Below are positions 34,597 through 46,278 of a stretch of DNA of 64,000 bases, in pieces (position 1 is the first letter of the stretch; every line of letters begins with the position of its first letter). The translations under genes were made by a program, and so were the position numbers. The DNA is from Neospora caninum Liverpool (lineage: Eukaryota; Apicomplexa; Conoidasida; Eucoccidiorida; Sarcocystidae): positions 868,001 through 932,000 of the forward strand of contig NC_018396.1 of the NCBI RefSeq assembly GCF_000208865.1. Direction: 5' to 3'. The notes under the pieces are model-generated. The model was not told where the DNA came from. It saw only the letters and a list, made by a program, of their open reading frames with translations, and searched no databases.

Positions 34597-37080
34597 TTAG
34601 ATCGGCACTTTCTGGTCCCTGTCGGCCATATCTTCGAAATCGTTTGCGTAGTCTTTTCTGCGGATTCTGTAGGGCGCAGCTGAGGTCGCAGTCGAGGCGC
34701 CAGCGGCTCTGCCGCCTCCCTCGTTCTCGACTTGGTTTTGCATGAACTCGTCTTCGTCGTCGTTGTCTTCCCCGAAGAAGTCGGGCGGGACGTAGGCGAA
34801 CTGGACGCCAGGGGCGTGCTCGAGGTAGCCGAGGTTGGAGAGGACGCGCGTTTTGATTTTCTCGAGGTGTTCAGGGGAGTTCGAGTTCGGGATCGACGAC
34901 GGCGTGAGATGTAGTTGGAAGTCAGGCGCATAGTAGTCGTAGTAATCGTTCAAAGGCACGTGCGGAGACATCTCGCGGTGTCGGTCGAGAACCACGCCCG
35001 TCTCGTACGCCCAGCACCTGGCGACGTTCCGAATGGTGTACCCGCCACCGCCGAGGACGAGCAGCGGAATGTCCAGGGACTTCACGAACGCGACGCACGC
35101 AGCGTGGCCCTTGATGGTCAAGTTGAACTTGCCGAGCCGGTCCCCCGTCAGACTGTCGGCGCCGCACTGGAGCACGATCGCGCCCGGCCGGTACACGTCG
35201 ACGCACTTGGTGATCACCGGCTTAAACAGAGCGACGAAGGAGTCGTCGTCCATCCCGTCGTTCAGCGGGACGTTCACCGCGTAGTATTTCCCCTGGCTGG
35301 CACCCACGTCGGTCACGTCGCCGGTTCCCGGGAAAAAGTCTCCGAATTTGTGGAAGGAGACAGTCATTACGCGGTGCGACACGTAGAACGCCTCCTCGAC
35401 GCCGTCGCCGTGGTGGATGTCGATGTCGATGTACATCACCCGGGCGTGGTACTTCAGCAGCTCGAGAATCCCCAAAACGATGTCGTTGATGTAGCAGAAA
35501 CCGGAGGCTTCCGAGCGTTTTGCGTGGTGCAGCCCACCAGACCAGTTCACGCAAATGTCTGCCTGGTGGTGATTCAACTTCTTCGCTGCATCGATCGACG
35601 CGCCTACACACAAATCCAGAAGCGTGACAAACGCCCCAACCCGTGAAGAGAAAGACGGGCGACGCGACCGACGCACGACGCAGGCGCCTTGACGGCCGCG
35701 AGCGGAGCACGGCCGGCGCCAGACAAGACGACGCCGCACACGCCTTTGGGTTTAAAGTGTATGTACACTGGTGGACCTCATGGGGAACCTGTGCCCTTCC
35801 GTAGGGGGTGAGACGGAACGTGGGGTCGGTCGAAAGCGCTGTTCGCTCCCTCATTTTTTTCCAATGCCCACCGCAGCACACCTGTTGACACGAAACCGAG
35901 ACGACGCGGAAGCCTGGACATACCTGCACATGCTTGCTGGAAGGTGAAGAGGCCGTCGAAGACGGGGCAGTCCGTGGCCTCGCCCACATTGAAGTTTTTG
36001 AGTTGGAGAGAAAATTCCTTGTAGTTCTCAGGAGACACAGACGAGAGAAAGGAGATGTAGTCGCTGGAGTGAAACAGGCACAGCTCGGGCTCGATCGACT
36101 TGTGGGGTCTGTACACTTCCTGCACGAGCACGGGACACCGGCAGAGGGGAAAAACAGACCTGTGTTCCAGCACGTCCCAGACACGATTTGTGAAGGAATC
36201 TCTGGCAAGAAAAAAATAAAAGACATCAAGCGAAACAGAGATTGCGCGACATCAACCGGCCGTTGCGCCGAGCCAGGTCTGTGCCTGGGAAGACGTTCAC
36301 GTGCGGTGACCCTTCCTCTAGTTGAGCGGCGGCGTCGACACGGGGACGTCAACAGCGTAACAAAAAGAGTGTCGCAGAGTCCCGCCATCAGATTTTCACT
36401 TCCTCAACAAAGTCTCTTGAGCTATCCATGCTTATCTCGATTCTCTGAGCTGTCGGTGGGAAACGCGGCGCGCGCCGAAAGACAACGGGATGAGAAATGG
36501 GACACGGGCCATGGACTGTTTTTTGTTCAGTGACGCGGGCTGCCTGATGTGTCGTGGCGCACAGCTTAAAGCCGCACAGACACATATCCTGAAAAGTGTC
36601 GCACCCGCCGGCCAAAACAGCACTGCGGCGTCGTCGCTTCGTCGTCGGTCCTTCTTCGAAGAAGAGGGCACACAGCGATTCGGCGCCCTCTGTGTGGATG
36701 GACCGTTCTCCGTTTTCTTTTCACTCGCTGGCGGGCATGCAAAAAAGGCGACTGTACGGGGTCTGTATCTGTATCTCTCTTCCTCTCTGACTATATCTCT
36801 CTCCCTCTCTATCTCTATATCTCTCCACCTCTCCGTCGTCCCGCACGAACACAGTGAAGGCTGGCGAGACACGGAGAGCACCCGCAGGGGCTGACCGTTT
36901 TCTGTCACGAAATCGGTCCGCTCTGCTTACCATATGCTTGTACAGATCGTAGGAGAGAACAAGTGCATGCGCCATGCGAATTCGCTGAGGCTTCATTGGA
37001 TGCCCGGGGCCATAGTAGTAGCTCCCGATGTCCGGGTCGTAGAAGTACGCGACGCGCTTGCGCAGCGGACTGAGCGCCAT
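34597..37080 (-). CDS. HDAC3: Class I histone deacetylase HDAC3
   Basis: Three exons (36931-37080, 35924-36119, 34597-35603) join in phase to 450 residues ending in TAA. This is a zinc-dependent lysine deacetylase acting on histones in nuclear co-repressor complexes. The N-terminus ([20 protein letters not shown]) and the catalytic core are all present: [66 protein letters not shown] and [15 protein letters not shown], with an acidic C-terminal tail. At residues 94-103 the sequence reads [10 protein letters not shown], where other class I HDACs have NVGEDCPV. The extra Ala98-Thr99 is the known apicomplexan insertion at the mouth of the active site. The ATG at 37080 gives the family-standard N-terminus. 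It lies upstream of and in the same orientation as its neighbour GRA3, about 2.5 kb apart. Confidence 0.96.
35756..35769. repeat. Inverted repeat AGTGTA-TG-TACACT
   Basis: Six-base perfect arms around TG, inside the second HDAC3 intron. Confidence 0.75.
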
Positions 37081-39543
37081 GGCGGAAACTGGAAAAAGAG
37101 CGACGAGGGGGACGAGCGAGATCACCGCTGGAAAGGCAAGAGTCAAGCATTGGAAGGCGCGCGCGGCACGAAAGGTCAGACACGTTCCCAGAGAAGGCAG
37201 AACTGCTGCGCGTTTCAGCTTCTCAGCAGAAAAAGGGGGAACACTCTCGTGCGGCAAAGAAGTCGCATATATAGACCAGCGGCGAGGGGGCCGGGCAAGC
37301 GATCAGGTCAGAGCGGCACTGAAGGGTTTCGAAAAACGCCCAGAAACACAGGCGGAGTCACGCGAATCTCGGCGATACTGGCACACGACAAGTGTATATA
37401 TGTGAGCACCCCCCGCGGAATGCCACGTCGTGACTCTGGAATGTGCACAGGACGTAGAACAGGGGAATCGCATACGTAATACCTCTTTTTCGTAGCTACA
37501 ATCCGCGGTGCGCATCTGGAGAAAGGTATGAACAGCTGGAGAAGGAGGCAGAAGGCGTGGAGGGCAAAGAAGCCGCTCGTTTTCAGCTGCCGCACGAGAG
37601 GCTGGCCACGCGCCTGCGTGTGCCCGAAACTGCATGCGTTTTGAAGTTGCAGCCAACACGGCGCCCGCTTGCCGGAAGGATTTTGTTGCGCACAGAGGGC
37701 GACACCGGCATGGAGACAGTGGAAATTGTTTAGTTGGCTGAAGCTGCGCTTCTCTTTTTGTCACTCAGTCTTCTTGTAAGATCCAATGCTGTTCAAATGC
37801 TTTCCACCACGGTAATCTCCCAGGCGAGGAGACATAACGGGCGTCCAGGCGGACGCGCGTTGAATTGGCTACGTCGCGCTCGTGAGCAGCACGCGCGAAG
37901 CACCAAGCTCTTGATTCAGTGCAGCTGTTGTAGATCCTAGAACGATAATGATGTTTTACGTGAAATCCTGGATGGTGGCTTCGTAGCACTCCTCCTGGGA
38001 ACTCTTGGGTGTGCGGCTGCCGCGACGACTAACGGAAAACCGTCGCCGCCTGCACCATCTTTTTGTCCCGTGGGTGACCTGGACGTCCGTTTTTAAGCAA
38101 CCCACACGACTCCCGTCCTGTAGATCATCTCGAGTGCTGTAGTGCCTCCTCTCTCGAGGGCGCAGCGATCGGAAGCGTTGCCCTACAGCTGTTTACCCGA
38201 AGTTTATCACATGCAAATGTAATACCAAGATACTTATCACGCATGAGAAAGGAGACGACCCGATTAAAAATGAGGCGCCAAACAAGTGCCGCCGGACGGC
38301 TCCTCGGCAATAGGCGTTACAAATTTTTTAAGGCGGGCTTTTACTTCATCTGCAGCCCTGCAGGAAAGCCCTTTCACGCGCACGTCTGTTACAGATACAC
38401 TGCCTACCTTTATTCGGATTCCCTTGAATGTTGGACCCTCACGGACCAACACGAAGATCCTCAGAAAACGAGGGAAAGCCCTGACTAGAAACAACGTACA
38501 AAGCATGACTCTTCTCTCCGACACCTTTCTCATTCACCAATTCACTTCCTGATAATAAACGTCCCCCTTTCTTCTGTTCGCTAGTGATTTTGTTTGCAAG
38601 TGGCGTACCGCCACGGACTAAGGGGGCGCTCCTGGCACCAGGTAGCGAAACTCCAAACGCACGGAAAAGAGCGTGCACTCATCCGGAGTCATCTTCACTG
38701 CCCCGCCGTACTGTCCCTGAATCAAGCCTTTCCCCAAAACGAATTGTCAGTTTGCTTTTGCTACACAGCAGTGATGGCTGTATGAGATCAAGCGTTCGCG
38801 TGCTGCCTTGTAACTATTGGCTGTCTCAATGTCTTAAACCGGACTGCACATGAAAATCGTACTAGTGTCATACAAAAAAAGCTTCCCATTCTTTGTTTCG
38901 CCTGCGACTGACGCCGATCGACTGAACATCCTTCTGTGTTAACGCTGCAGCGTGTGTCTGCGGTCCACGTCGCCGAATATCCGACTTTATTTTTGTGATA
39001 AGTTTCGCAGTCACTAGCTCGGCACGAGTCTGAATGCGGCTCCGTGGAAAGAACAACAGGGGGATAATGCTGTGTTAATTTCCTGCATAAACATGCAACA
39101 CGGTATTCACAGACCGGTGGTTGTTGACAACTCTGTGTAACCGGTTCTACATGAGCTCGTTTATGAGCTGCGAGGAACTGATGCAGTTAACAATGTTAAC
39201 TTCACAATGGCACGGAACAAACGTCTGCCGGTATTCCGACATCGGTGCGCCAAATGTCTCGTCAAGCACCACGAATGGCAATCCACACAAACACATGGTT
39301 GGCTGCCACATAGAAATGCAAAGATTTGCGTTTCTCTACCCTGTTGACTCCGCATGAAAGCAGGGTCGCTGCCTCGTGCTGCATTTTAACTCAGTGGCGC
39401 TGACACCGTCGTATAGCAGGTTCGTCGGATACGCACTACCGCGGGGTTGTGCGACGCCGGTAAATACCCGCGTAAACAATGACACCTCGAGGTCGAAAAC
39501 AAAATGCCGCCGTGTAATCAGCCTCTCCGAGTTCCCGAAGGAT
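37081..39543. other. Intergenic, HDAC3 5' flank and GRA3 3' flank
   Basis: About 2.5 kb, moderate GC, without a supportable gene. It should contain the HDAC3 promoter and the GRA3 3' UTR. Short open frames here have no splice partners or recognisable motifs. Confidence 0.6.
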
Positions 39544-40167
39544 TCAATTTCTTTCGTGCTTGCGAGAGGCTTTTTTCCCCTTTTTCTTCTTGTTCGATTT
39601 CTCTTGCCCATAGCCGCTAAACGGCACACGGGCTTTTATTTCATCCATGAAGGTTTTCGGCGGGTTCCTCATTCGACGGCCATGCGAGAAGTATTTGCTC
39701 AAAAACACTGCACTGAAAAGCGCTGCCGGCAGTGCCACAAAAAGGGATGCGGTTCTTGGGAATAACCGCGGGAATCGGTTCCGGGCCGCAAGCACGGCAA
39801 CGGCCGCAATAAGACCTGCCAAGCCACGCTTTAGCCCCGGGGGGTTTGTGCGCGCATCAATTTCACGCCGCAGCACGGCCAACTCCTCTAGCACGTCCAA
39901 GCTGCCTTGTTCTTCCTCTTCGCCGTCCTCGTCCTCTCGCTGCTCGTTCTTCTCCTCTTCTTTCACCAATGGGGACGACTGCTGTTCACCTGGAGCCTCA
40001 GATTGACTAGGTACGGTGGCGTGAACACACCCGGCTCTCGGTAGGGCTTCCCAAGTCACATTCACTTCCGGCACATCCCCTGTGGGATCTCGCGAGGCAC
40101 CGAGTGCCGCCGCGGCCACCAACAAAACTGCTGAAAACGCAGTGCGTCGCACCTGTTTACCAGGCAT
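39544..40167 (-). CDS. GRA3: Dense granule protein GRA3 homologue
   Basis: Single exon, 207 residues from the ATG at 40167; the frame stays open upstream, but this Met places a signal peptide first. In Toxoplasma, GRA3 is secreted from dense granules into the parasitophorous vacuole and associates with its membrane and network. Visible here are a signal peptide (MPGKQVRRTAFSAVLLVAAAA, cleavage near residue 24), an N-glycosylation sequon NVT (36-38), a Glu-rich acidic stretch (67-88), a short coiled coil LEELAVLRREIDART (93-107) with the GRA3 signature PPGLKR, two hydrophobic segments (about 115-128 and 139-157), and a Lys-rich tail (KKKKGKKASRKHERN). The size matches GRA3, but identity outside LRRE..RT..PGLKR is low. 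Two WGAGACG heptamers lie upstream. Adjacency to HDAC3 agrees with my recollection of Toxoplasma gene order. Confidence 0.85.
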   Translation of the reverse strand: MPGKQVRRTAFSAVLLVAAAALGASRDPTGDVPEVNVTWEALPRAGCVHATVPSQSEAPGEQQSSPLVKEEEKNEQREDEDGEEEEQGSLDVLEELAVLRREIDARTNPPGLKRGLAGLIAAVAVLAARNRFPRLFPRTASLFVALPAALFSAVFLSKYFSHGRRMRNPPKTFMDEIKARVPFSGYGQEKSNKKKKGKKASRKHERN

Positions 40168-40415
40168 GGTGGCACTGTAAAAAGGGATGCGCGGGCACAG
40201 TGAAGCACTACGTGGGAAAAATCGTGGGGACAGCACGGGGGCGGACCGGGGGGCGTACCTCACAGACTGCTGACGCAAATACCACAAACTATCTGACCTC
40301 ATGTGTAACTCGTGGACACGACGTATAAATAAAACTGAGAAGAAGCAGTGCGCTCTGTTTTGAAGATGCCGTGTCGCGAGCTGCTACGCAGCGAGGTCCC
40401 AAGACGCGCTACCCG

Positions 40416-40422
40416 CGTCTCA
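40416..40422 (-). promoter_or_regulatory. TGAGACG heptamer upstream of GRA3
   Basis: Reads CGTCTCA on the plus strand, so TGAGACG in the GRA3 direction, about 250 bases before its ATG. WGAGACG heptamers are known promoter elements of Toxoplasma dense-granule genes; function here is inferred. Confidence 0.5.
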
Positions 40423-40517
40423 ATGAGTAGCACACACTACCCCGTCGCAACGACGCACCCCCCTTTTCGGTGTAACTCCATCATGGCTCAGTGCGATATT
40501 TACGGAATTGCCGCCCG

Positions 40518-40524
40518 CGTCTCT
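40518..40524 (-). promoter_or_regulatory. AGAGACG heptamer upstream of GRA3
   Basis: Reads CGTCTCT on the plus strand, so AGAGACG in the GRA3 direction, about 350 bases before the ATG and 100 bases from the first heptamer. Confidence 0.45.
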
Positions 40525-42374
40525 ATATCCGGGGTACCCTCGTACGGCGACACGACATCGTGTCTAATCGCAAATGGGTGCTCCGCTTTGTTTGAAAGCC
40601 TGTGGCTGGCTGCGGTATTCCGCGCGGTGGTTCTTTCTACGGGGAGCAGGGCCACGTGAAAGCGTGGCCTGCCGCTGAGACAAGTAGAAGCTGCTGGTTG
40701 CTGGAGACTAGCCTAGCGCCGAAGCCGATCTACTGTACCGAACATCCGTTTGCAGTTGTTGGGAAGACAGCTGGCGTCGCTTGGTTTGACAGCACTCCCA
40801 GCAATCTGCCTTCGGCGCTTTCTGCCCAGTGTGTCACCGACCATGCACTGCTTCAATTATTCTTTTTCTTTTCCTGCTGTGGTCAGCAGCACATGATGAT
40901 GTTTAACTGAAGAAATTGGCAATACTCCTATAATAGGATCAACTTGACGCGCAGGCCACCGCAGCCTCCCAGTTGGCTTGTGTGTCTACGATTTACACTT
41001 CGCTCAATATGTGTCACTCATTTGGGAAACTCTATCGGCAGTTATCTGGCGGTCACGCGTAGTTGCGATGTTGCATAAAAACACTCGCGGTGATCCTCCT
41101 CCAGAACTGAAGGCCGCCAAACGAAACGTTATGTATGTGGTTGGTGGAACAATAGAGTCGCTGCCTCCAAACAACGAATGTAAAAAACGAGTGGAACGAG
41201 TGCACGCTCCTCCGTCTGGTTTACAAGGGATGTTGACTAGTTGTTCTCAGTTATGGAAAACTATTACACCTTATTAACCTCAGTTAAAACACTGCCCTAC
41301 AGCTACACATGAAGAACTACTGTGGTTGTTTGGCCTACGGAGCTGACTTCGTAGGGAAATGTCTAGACTGAGATTGCGTGCACTGCCAAGCACTACTGTG
41401 CCCCGGGAGCTGTACACGATAGGTGCGTTTGAAAATGTTGAGAGTTGTGCTAATCCAGCTGAAGCACCCTTCGTGAGTGCAGAACCGAAAGGAGAAATGC
41501 TTGCAGCGACGTTGCAGTGGGGAGGGAGGAGACGAGAGACTCGAGGAAGAGGAAGGGGACAATGAGAAATCGTGACTGCGACGGCAATCGTGAGTATTGG
41601 ATTTTGCCTGCGGTCAGAGAAAAAACTCTATCTTGCATGCGGGTGGCTCGATAGTTTGCGCAGCATGAGAATCTGTGCATGCAGGAATAGACACCGACTC
41701 CCGGAAGTTTCCTTCTCGAAAGAAACATCTCCTCCGGAAATCTTGTTCCAAGTGCTGCAGCAATTTTCAGTTCGGAAAAGCGTTCAATGTCGGTTCGTTA
41801 GGAGCACCCCAAAAAACCGCACTGACCGTTCTGAACAACGGCCATCCGTCCGAAGACCAATCGCGGCCGTAAGAAAAAGACGTGTTTTTCGCTTCCTGCC
41901 GGCCGGAACATACTTTTCTTTATTTGACTTCTTTCGCTTTTTACTCTTTACATGCAGATGCTTAACCACGAGTCACTTCTGGAAACCGTTTCTGTTTCGC
42001 AGCAAATTCGGCCATGTCGTCGTACTCCAGCTGAATCGAAGCCACCGTCAGCCGCCAAAAAAGGAGAGATCGGGTTTTGTTCACAGCCTTGGCCCTGCGC
42101 ACGCTCGAAACAAGGGATCTCAGGTGGATCCGAGGAGCTAGACGGAAGTGTTCCTTTCGTATTCTTCTAGAGGCTGTCAGGCGTCTGTACCCGTCTCACT
42201 AGAAAACTCGGAGGTTGGTTGGCTGTGACTGCGTAGCCCCTTTTCCTCTTCCAACTGGGAATTTTTGAATGTCGCTTGTTCCATCGTCGTTTTACGGTGA
42301 ACAGCTCTTCACACCGTTTGCATTTACAGGGCCCTGTTCGCGAGACACGACGCTTTTCGCTTGTCGGCCTACAA

Positions 42375-45013
42375 ATGCTGGGAGCAATCCTTTCGTCCTA
42401 CGCTGAGGACGATGAGAGTCCGTCAGCCCCAACATCGGCCACAGCGGGAGGCAAGGATGGTTCAGGTCCCGGCAGTTGGACAGGCTCAGCTTCGAGCATT
42501 CAACCGGAGTTCTCAACCTCGCGCACGAAACCCCCTGTGAACCTCACTCGATTGCAGATGTGTTGCCCCACAATTGTTGGGGCGGGGGACCGATCCGGTT
42601 CCTCGGTGACCGCGCATGATCTCTTTGCGAAACCAACATCGTTCGCGAACTCTTTGCGAACGTCGTCGAGTCTGCCGTTCCCTGTTCCCAAGAGCGAAGG
42701 GAAGTTCGAGTCTGCTGTGGGGGGTTCCACGCCTGCGTCTTCACGGGTCCCGAGCGAGGGAGACGGAAAAGGCAAAAGCGACAGCCGACTTCCCGTGCCG
42801 CAGGCAGCACCCTCTCCAGACGTTGTGTTGGGGCCCGATAATGTGCCGCTTCTCCAGTACGGCCGCGGTGTCTTCACGAATGCGGAAGAGGAAGACCTCG
42901 AGGAATTTCGACAGCTAAAGCTCCAGCAGCATCGTCGGAAAAAGGCAAGGGAAAACCTACATGCGAACTCGTCTCCCGAGGCCGACGGCTTACCGCCGCC
43001 GAGCAGCCGCGGGCAAGCGCTGCTTCGGATGCTTCCCAAGCCCCAAAGCGGGACTGCCGGCGGTGGCGCCCAGGGGGACGGCTGGAACTTGTCAGCACTC
43101 CGGCTCGGGCGAGCTAAGGGCTTTGGAAACAATGGCGAGGGTCCGAGAACGCGTGCGCCAGGGAACGCGTTGAAGCGAGTCAAGGAGATAGAGGACGGGG
43201 CTCGCGACAGGGCGTCGGCAGCAGATGCCGCCTCAGGTGAACCCGACGGGGCTGTGGAGGCGGAGAACCCACCCAAACAAAGGCGGCTGCTCCTGGAGGT
43301 TTCGGACGGTGCCGAGGAGCGGGGCGGTGATGAGGGGGGAGGCGACGACGAGGGAGACGAAGCGGAGAGTGGGTCAGGCCCCCTGTTTTCTCTCTTCTCA
43401 GCGTACAATGAAGACGACAACGACGAGTCACCGACCGCTGCGCCTGTGAAAACAGAACCCATCACGCCCTTGCCGGCGCGCGCCGGTGTCGCTGAGCCGT
43501 CGGGCGCGCTTGGGTCGGGGTCTCTGAAAACGAACTCCGAAGTCAACACGATCGCCGAGATCGCACAGGCCGCAGCCCCGCTCTACGGGCCGGAAGCTCC
43601 GAGCGAAGACGTCGTCGCAGCGGATGTGTGGGGCAGCGCAGCAGACGCAGGACTCGGCACCGACGGAGAATTTGGCCAGCCGCAAATGATGGAAGGCATG
43701 TCTGTGAGAGAGGTAGGCAGACAGCAACACAACGGAGGCACTGATGCATCGGAACGCATGCAGCGTCATTTTGCCTCCTCTGAGAACCGCAGCGATACAA
43801 GGAGAGCCGCGTTGTCGAGGCAGGGGCTTGTCCCGTTTCAGGCGTATGTGCAGATATGTGTGCGGCTCAGCTTCTTCTGTTGCATGCAACGTCTTGCAGA
43901 CGTTTTGGCGATGCGCGGTTCCGTGTAGCAGCTCGTCCGTGGTCCGTTTTTCTCCTCCTGTGGCGGAACGGCTCAGTCTGCCACTGCGCACAAGGGAACC
44001 TGCGAGGGGACACAGGCTCTTGGGGGGACGGGGGCGAAGTGGAGCTGCACGGGGAACCAGAGCAGCACGCAAACGCATTAACGTCAGGAGGGGCTGTCCG
44101 CGTCTTCCGAGTGTGGCGTGGCTTTGTCGAACTGACAATCAGACCTCTCGGCTGTTCGCTGCACGGCGAGTCGGTCCCGTGGGCAACGCTTCCAGCTGTT
44201 GTCTCGTTTCTGTGCCTTGCAGTATCGAGAGCTGCAGCAAGCACGCGTGGGAGTTCTGTCAGGAGACGCTTTGAGGGACCCAAACTGGTAGGGAATCCCG
44301 GTTGAAGAGTCGGAGCCTGAGACCGAAGCGAAGGGATCTAGTGATGTATGGACACCTGACATGCATCTGTCTTCTTGGACATGCGCATGAGGACGTGCCC
44401 ACTACACTCCGGAGAAAGGCGGGATCCGTGCACTTTGCCGCGTTTCTTGAGTGTCGACGCCTTTCCTGAAACGCCACCGTCTCTGTTCGCTGCGTAGTTG
44501 GCGGGGGAAGTTGCGAGGCAGTGGAAAGGCGCGGTGCCCGTGATTCTGAAAGACCGGGCTGTTGTTCCGTTTGTGCGCCGATGCTTCCCAGGCAAATGAA
44601 TGCGCAACTCTACGGGGCGACTGCACAAAAGAAACGGGAAAAACTGACCATCACGACAAACGTGTGGAGTGCAAAGGACAAGGGCGTCATCCAAACGCAG
44701 GAGCCTCGCGGCATGCAGAAGCGAAAGCACCAGGTGCGTCCTCTCACTCGTCCACGCCCCGGTCATGTGCTCGCCGCGTTTCCCGAACACGAAAGCGGGC
44801 GTTTCAAACCCGCCGTCTGCTCGGGCGTGGTCGTGCCTGTCAACGCGCGACTCGTGAACAGTCCACGGTGAATCTGTGTGCGGTGCGCGTGCCGGATTTC
44901 TTCAGATCAACTGGCTGGCGGCGGAGGCCGCGGAGAAGGAGCTGGAGATGTGGGAGATGCTCTCGAAGAATCGACAGAACAAATACCAAACTGCAATGAA
45001 ATACGGGTGGTAG
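42375..45013 (+). CDS. PRCC-family nuclear protein
   Basis: Four exons (42375-43703, 44223-44287, 44592-44733, 44906-45013) join in phase to 547 residues ending in TAG. The start MLGAILSSYAEDDESPS parallels the N-terminus of PRCC proteins, and the ATG context (ACAAATG) is good. The C-terminal block is the diagnostic part: GMQKRKHQ INWLAAEAAEKELEMWE, then KNRQNKYQTAMKYGW, which lines up with the conserved RRKHQI...L...K..ELE...NK...TQ.KYGF block of PRCC. Between them are Ser/Pro-rich disorder, a helix FTNAEEEDLEEFRQLKLQQH (about residues 170-190) and acidic tracts (about 325-345). PRCC in animals is a nuclear, splicing-associated protein implicated in the mitotic checkpoint; the role in this parasite is inferred. 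An alternative donor after exon 1 (GAG|GTAGGC) would break phase. Confidence 0.85.
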
Positions 45014-46278
45014 GTCTGCTTGCGAACGTGTTGCGGATGACCAAGCCTTTGCGTGGCGGTGAAACAACGGCGTTCCACGCGCGCGTTATTCCGGAAGCCG
45101 AAACAGCAGTAGCAGCAGCAACTCGGGCAATCGCAACATGGCGAAACCCTTGGGTGGATTCTCAATCAAATCGCGACAGCCGGCGCCAAGTTCTTCACGG
45201 CGCCGCTCAACGCAGTCGGGCGTTGGAACCCTCTGAAGCGAAATTTGCTGCCTGCCAAGCGGGTAGACAGATAGCCTCGAAATGTTCAAGCATGCGACGT
45301 TCGAAGACGGGACAGAGGTCTACGCGACTTTTAAAAGGACGGCGCCGCAACGCGGAAACCTATCGAGACACGAAGGGGCTCGCCTCTCGCACCAAAGGTG
45401 GGGAAAACGTGCTGGCCTGAACAGAAAACTGGCGGGCGCACGGGGGCCTTTTCCCCGTGTTCGTTGTCTTGAAAGGTCCAGACACCCGGCTTTTGCATCT
45501 GGAGTGTAGCTACAGCACCGCTCGAAGCTCACGGACCCAGCGACGTGTCTCGTGCTGGGGGAGCTATCGCGGCGCGCGTGCGTGCAGAGCTCTCAAGTCT
45601 CATTTCAAATTCAGAGCCGGTGTCTTGCGTTTTTCGCTTTTGAGGTTTGCCGGGCTGGGCGCTGCGCACTGACGACTGCTCTCTTGCGCGTGCGGCGCCC
45701 CGCTCGGAGTGTAAGAGTTCAACCTACGGAACTGGGAACCCGTTTGACGGGAGATTTGGGAGAGAACTCGATTTCTCCGAACTTTGAATTTCGATACACA
45801 GGCACCGCTTCCTGCCCTATTTCGGTGACCTTTTTTCCGGCGCGACACAATGAAGTCGGCAGGCGTTCACGTCCTGTGTTGAACGATGATGCCCGCCAGC
45901 TATGTGTGTCGAAAAGCTTCGGGGGGGTGTATAGGTCGCACCACCCGCGAGGCGTGACAGCCCAAGCGCGTGCGCACGAGGTTCGCCGGACTTACAAGCC
46001 GCTGACACTCTCTCGCCAGACGCGTCTCCCACAGCTTCCCCACGAGGACATTTTGTGAAAGCGTTTCCAAGCTACTCAATCATAATCTACTCTTCCAGAT
46101 GATATGAAATGTACGCTTAAGCACCTGGAAGTCCCAGAAGGAGATCCTGCACAAGTTTAACAGTTTGAGTCGTGAGAAGCGTCAACGTCGAGATGGGATG
46201 CTCGACGCGTCGGTTTCCACATTTCTGCTCACAGCAAACTAAGGCGTTTTTCGTGCGCTGTCTCGGCACCGCGCCAGG
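45014..46278. other. Convergent intergenic region
   Basis: About 1.26 kb between the PRCC-family stop (+) and the RIO2 stop (-), presumably both 3' UTRs. It contains a weak inverted-repeat family member near 45925-45945. No gene seen. Confidence 0.65.

Larger units (their letters stand above)
40168..42374. other. Divergent intergenic region (GRA3 and PRCC-family promoters)
   Basis: About 2.2 kb between two divergent starts. It contains the two WGAGACG heptamers on the GRA3 side. No coding sequence is supportable. Confidence 0.6.

Noticed and set aside
34915..35646. 243-codon plus ORF rich in Val and His
   Set aside because: Antisense shadow of the HDAC3 third exon.
35222..36388. 388-codon minus ORF overlapping HDAC3
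   Set aside because: Shadow frame of HDAC3 exons 2 and 3.
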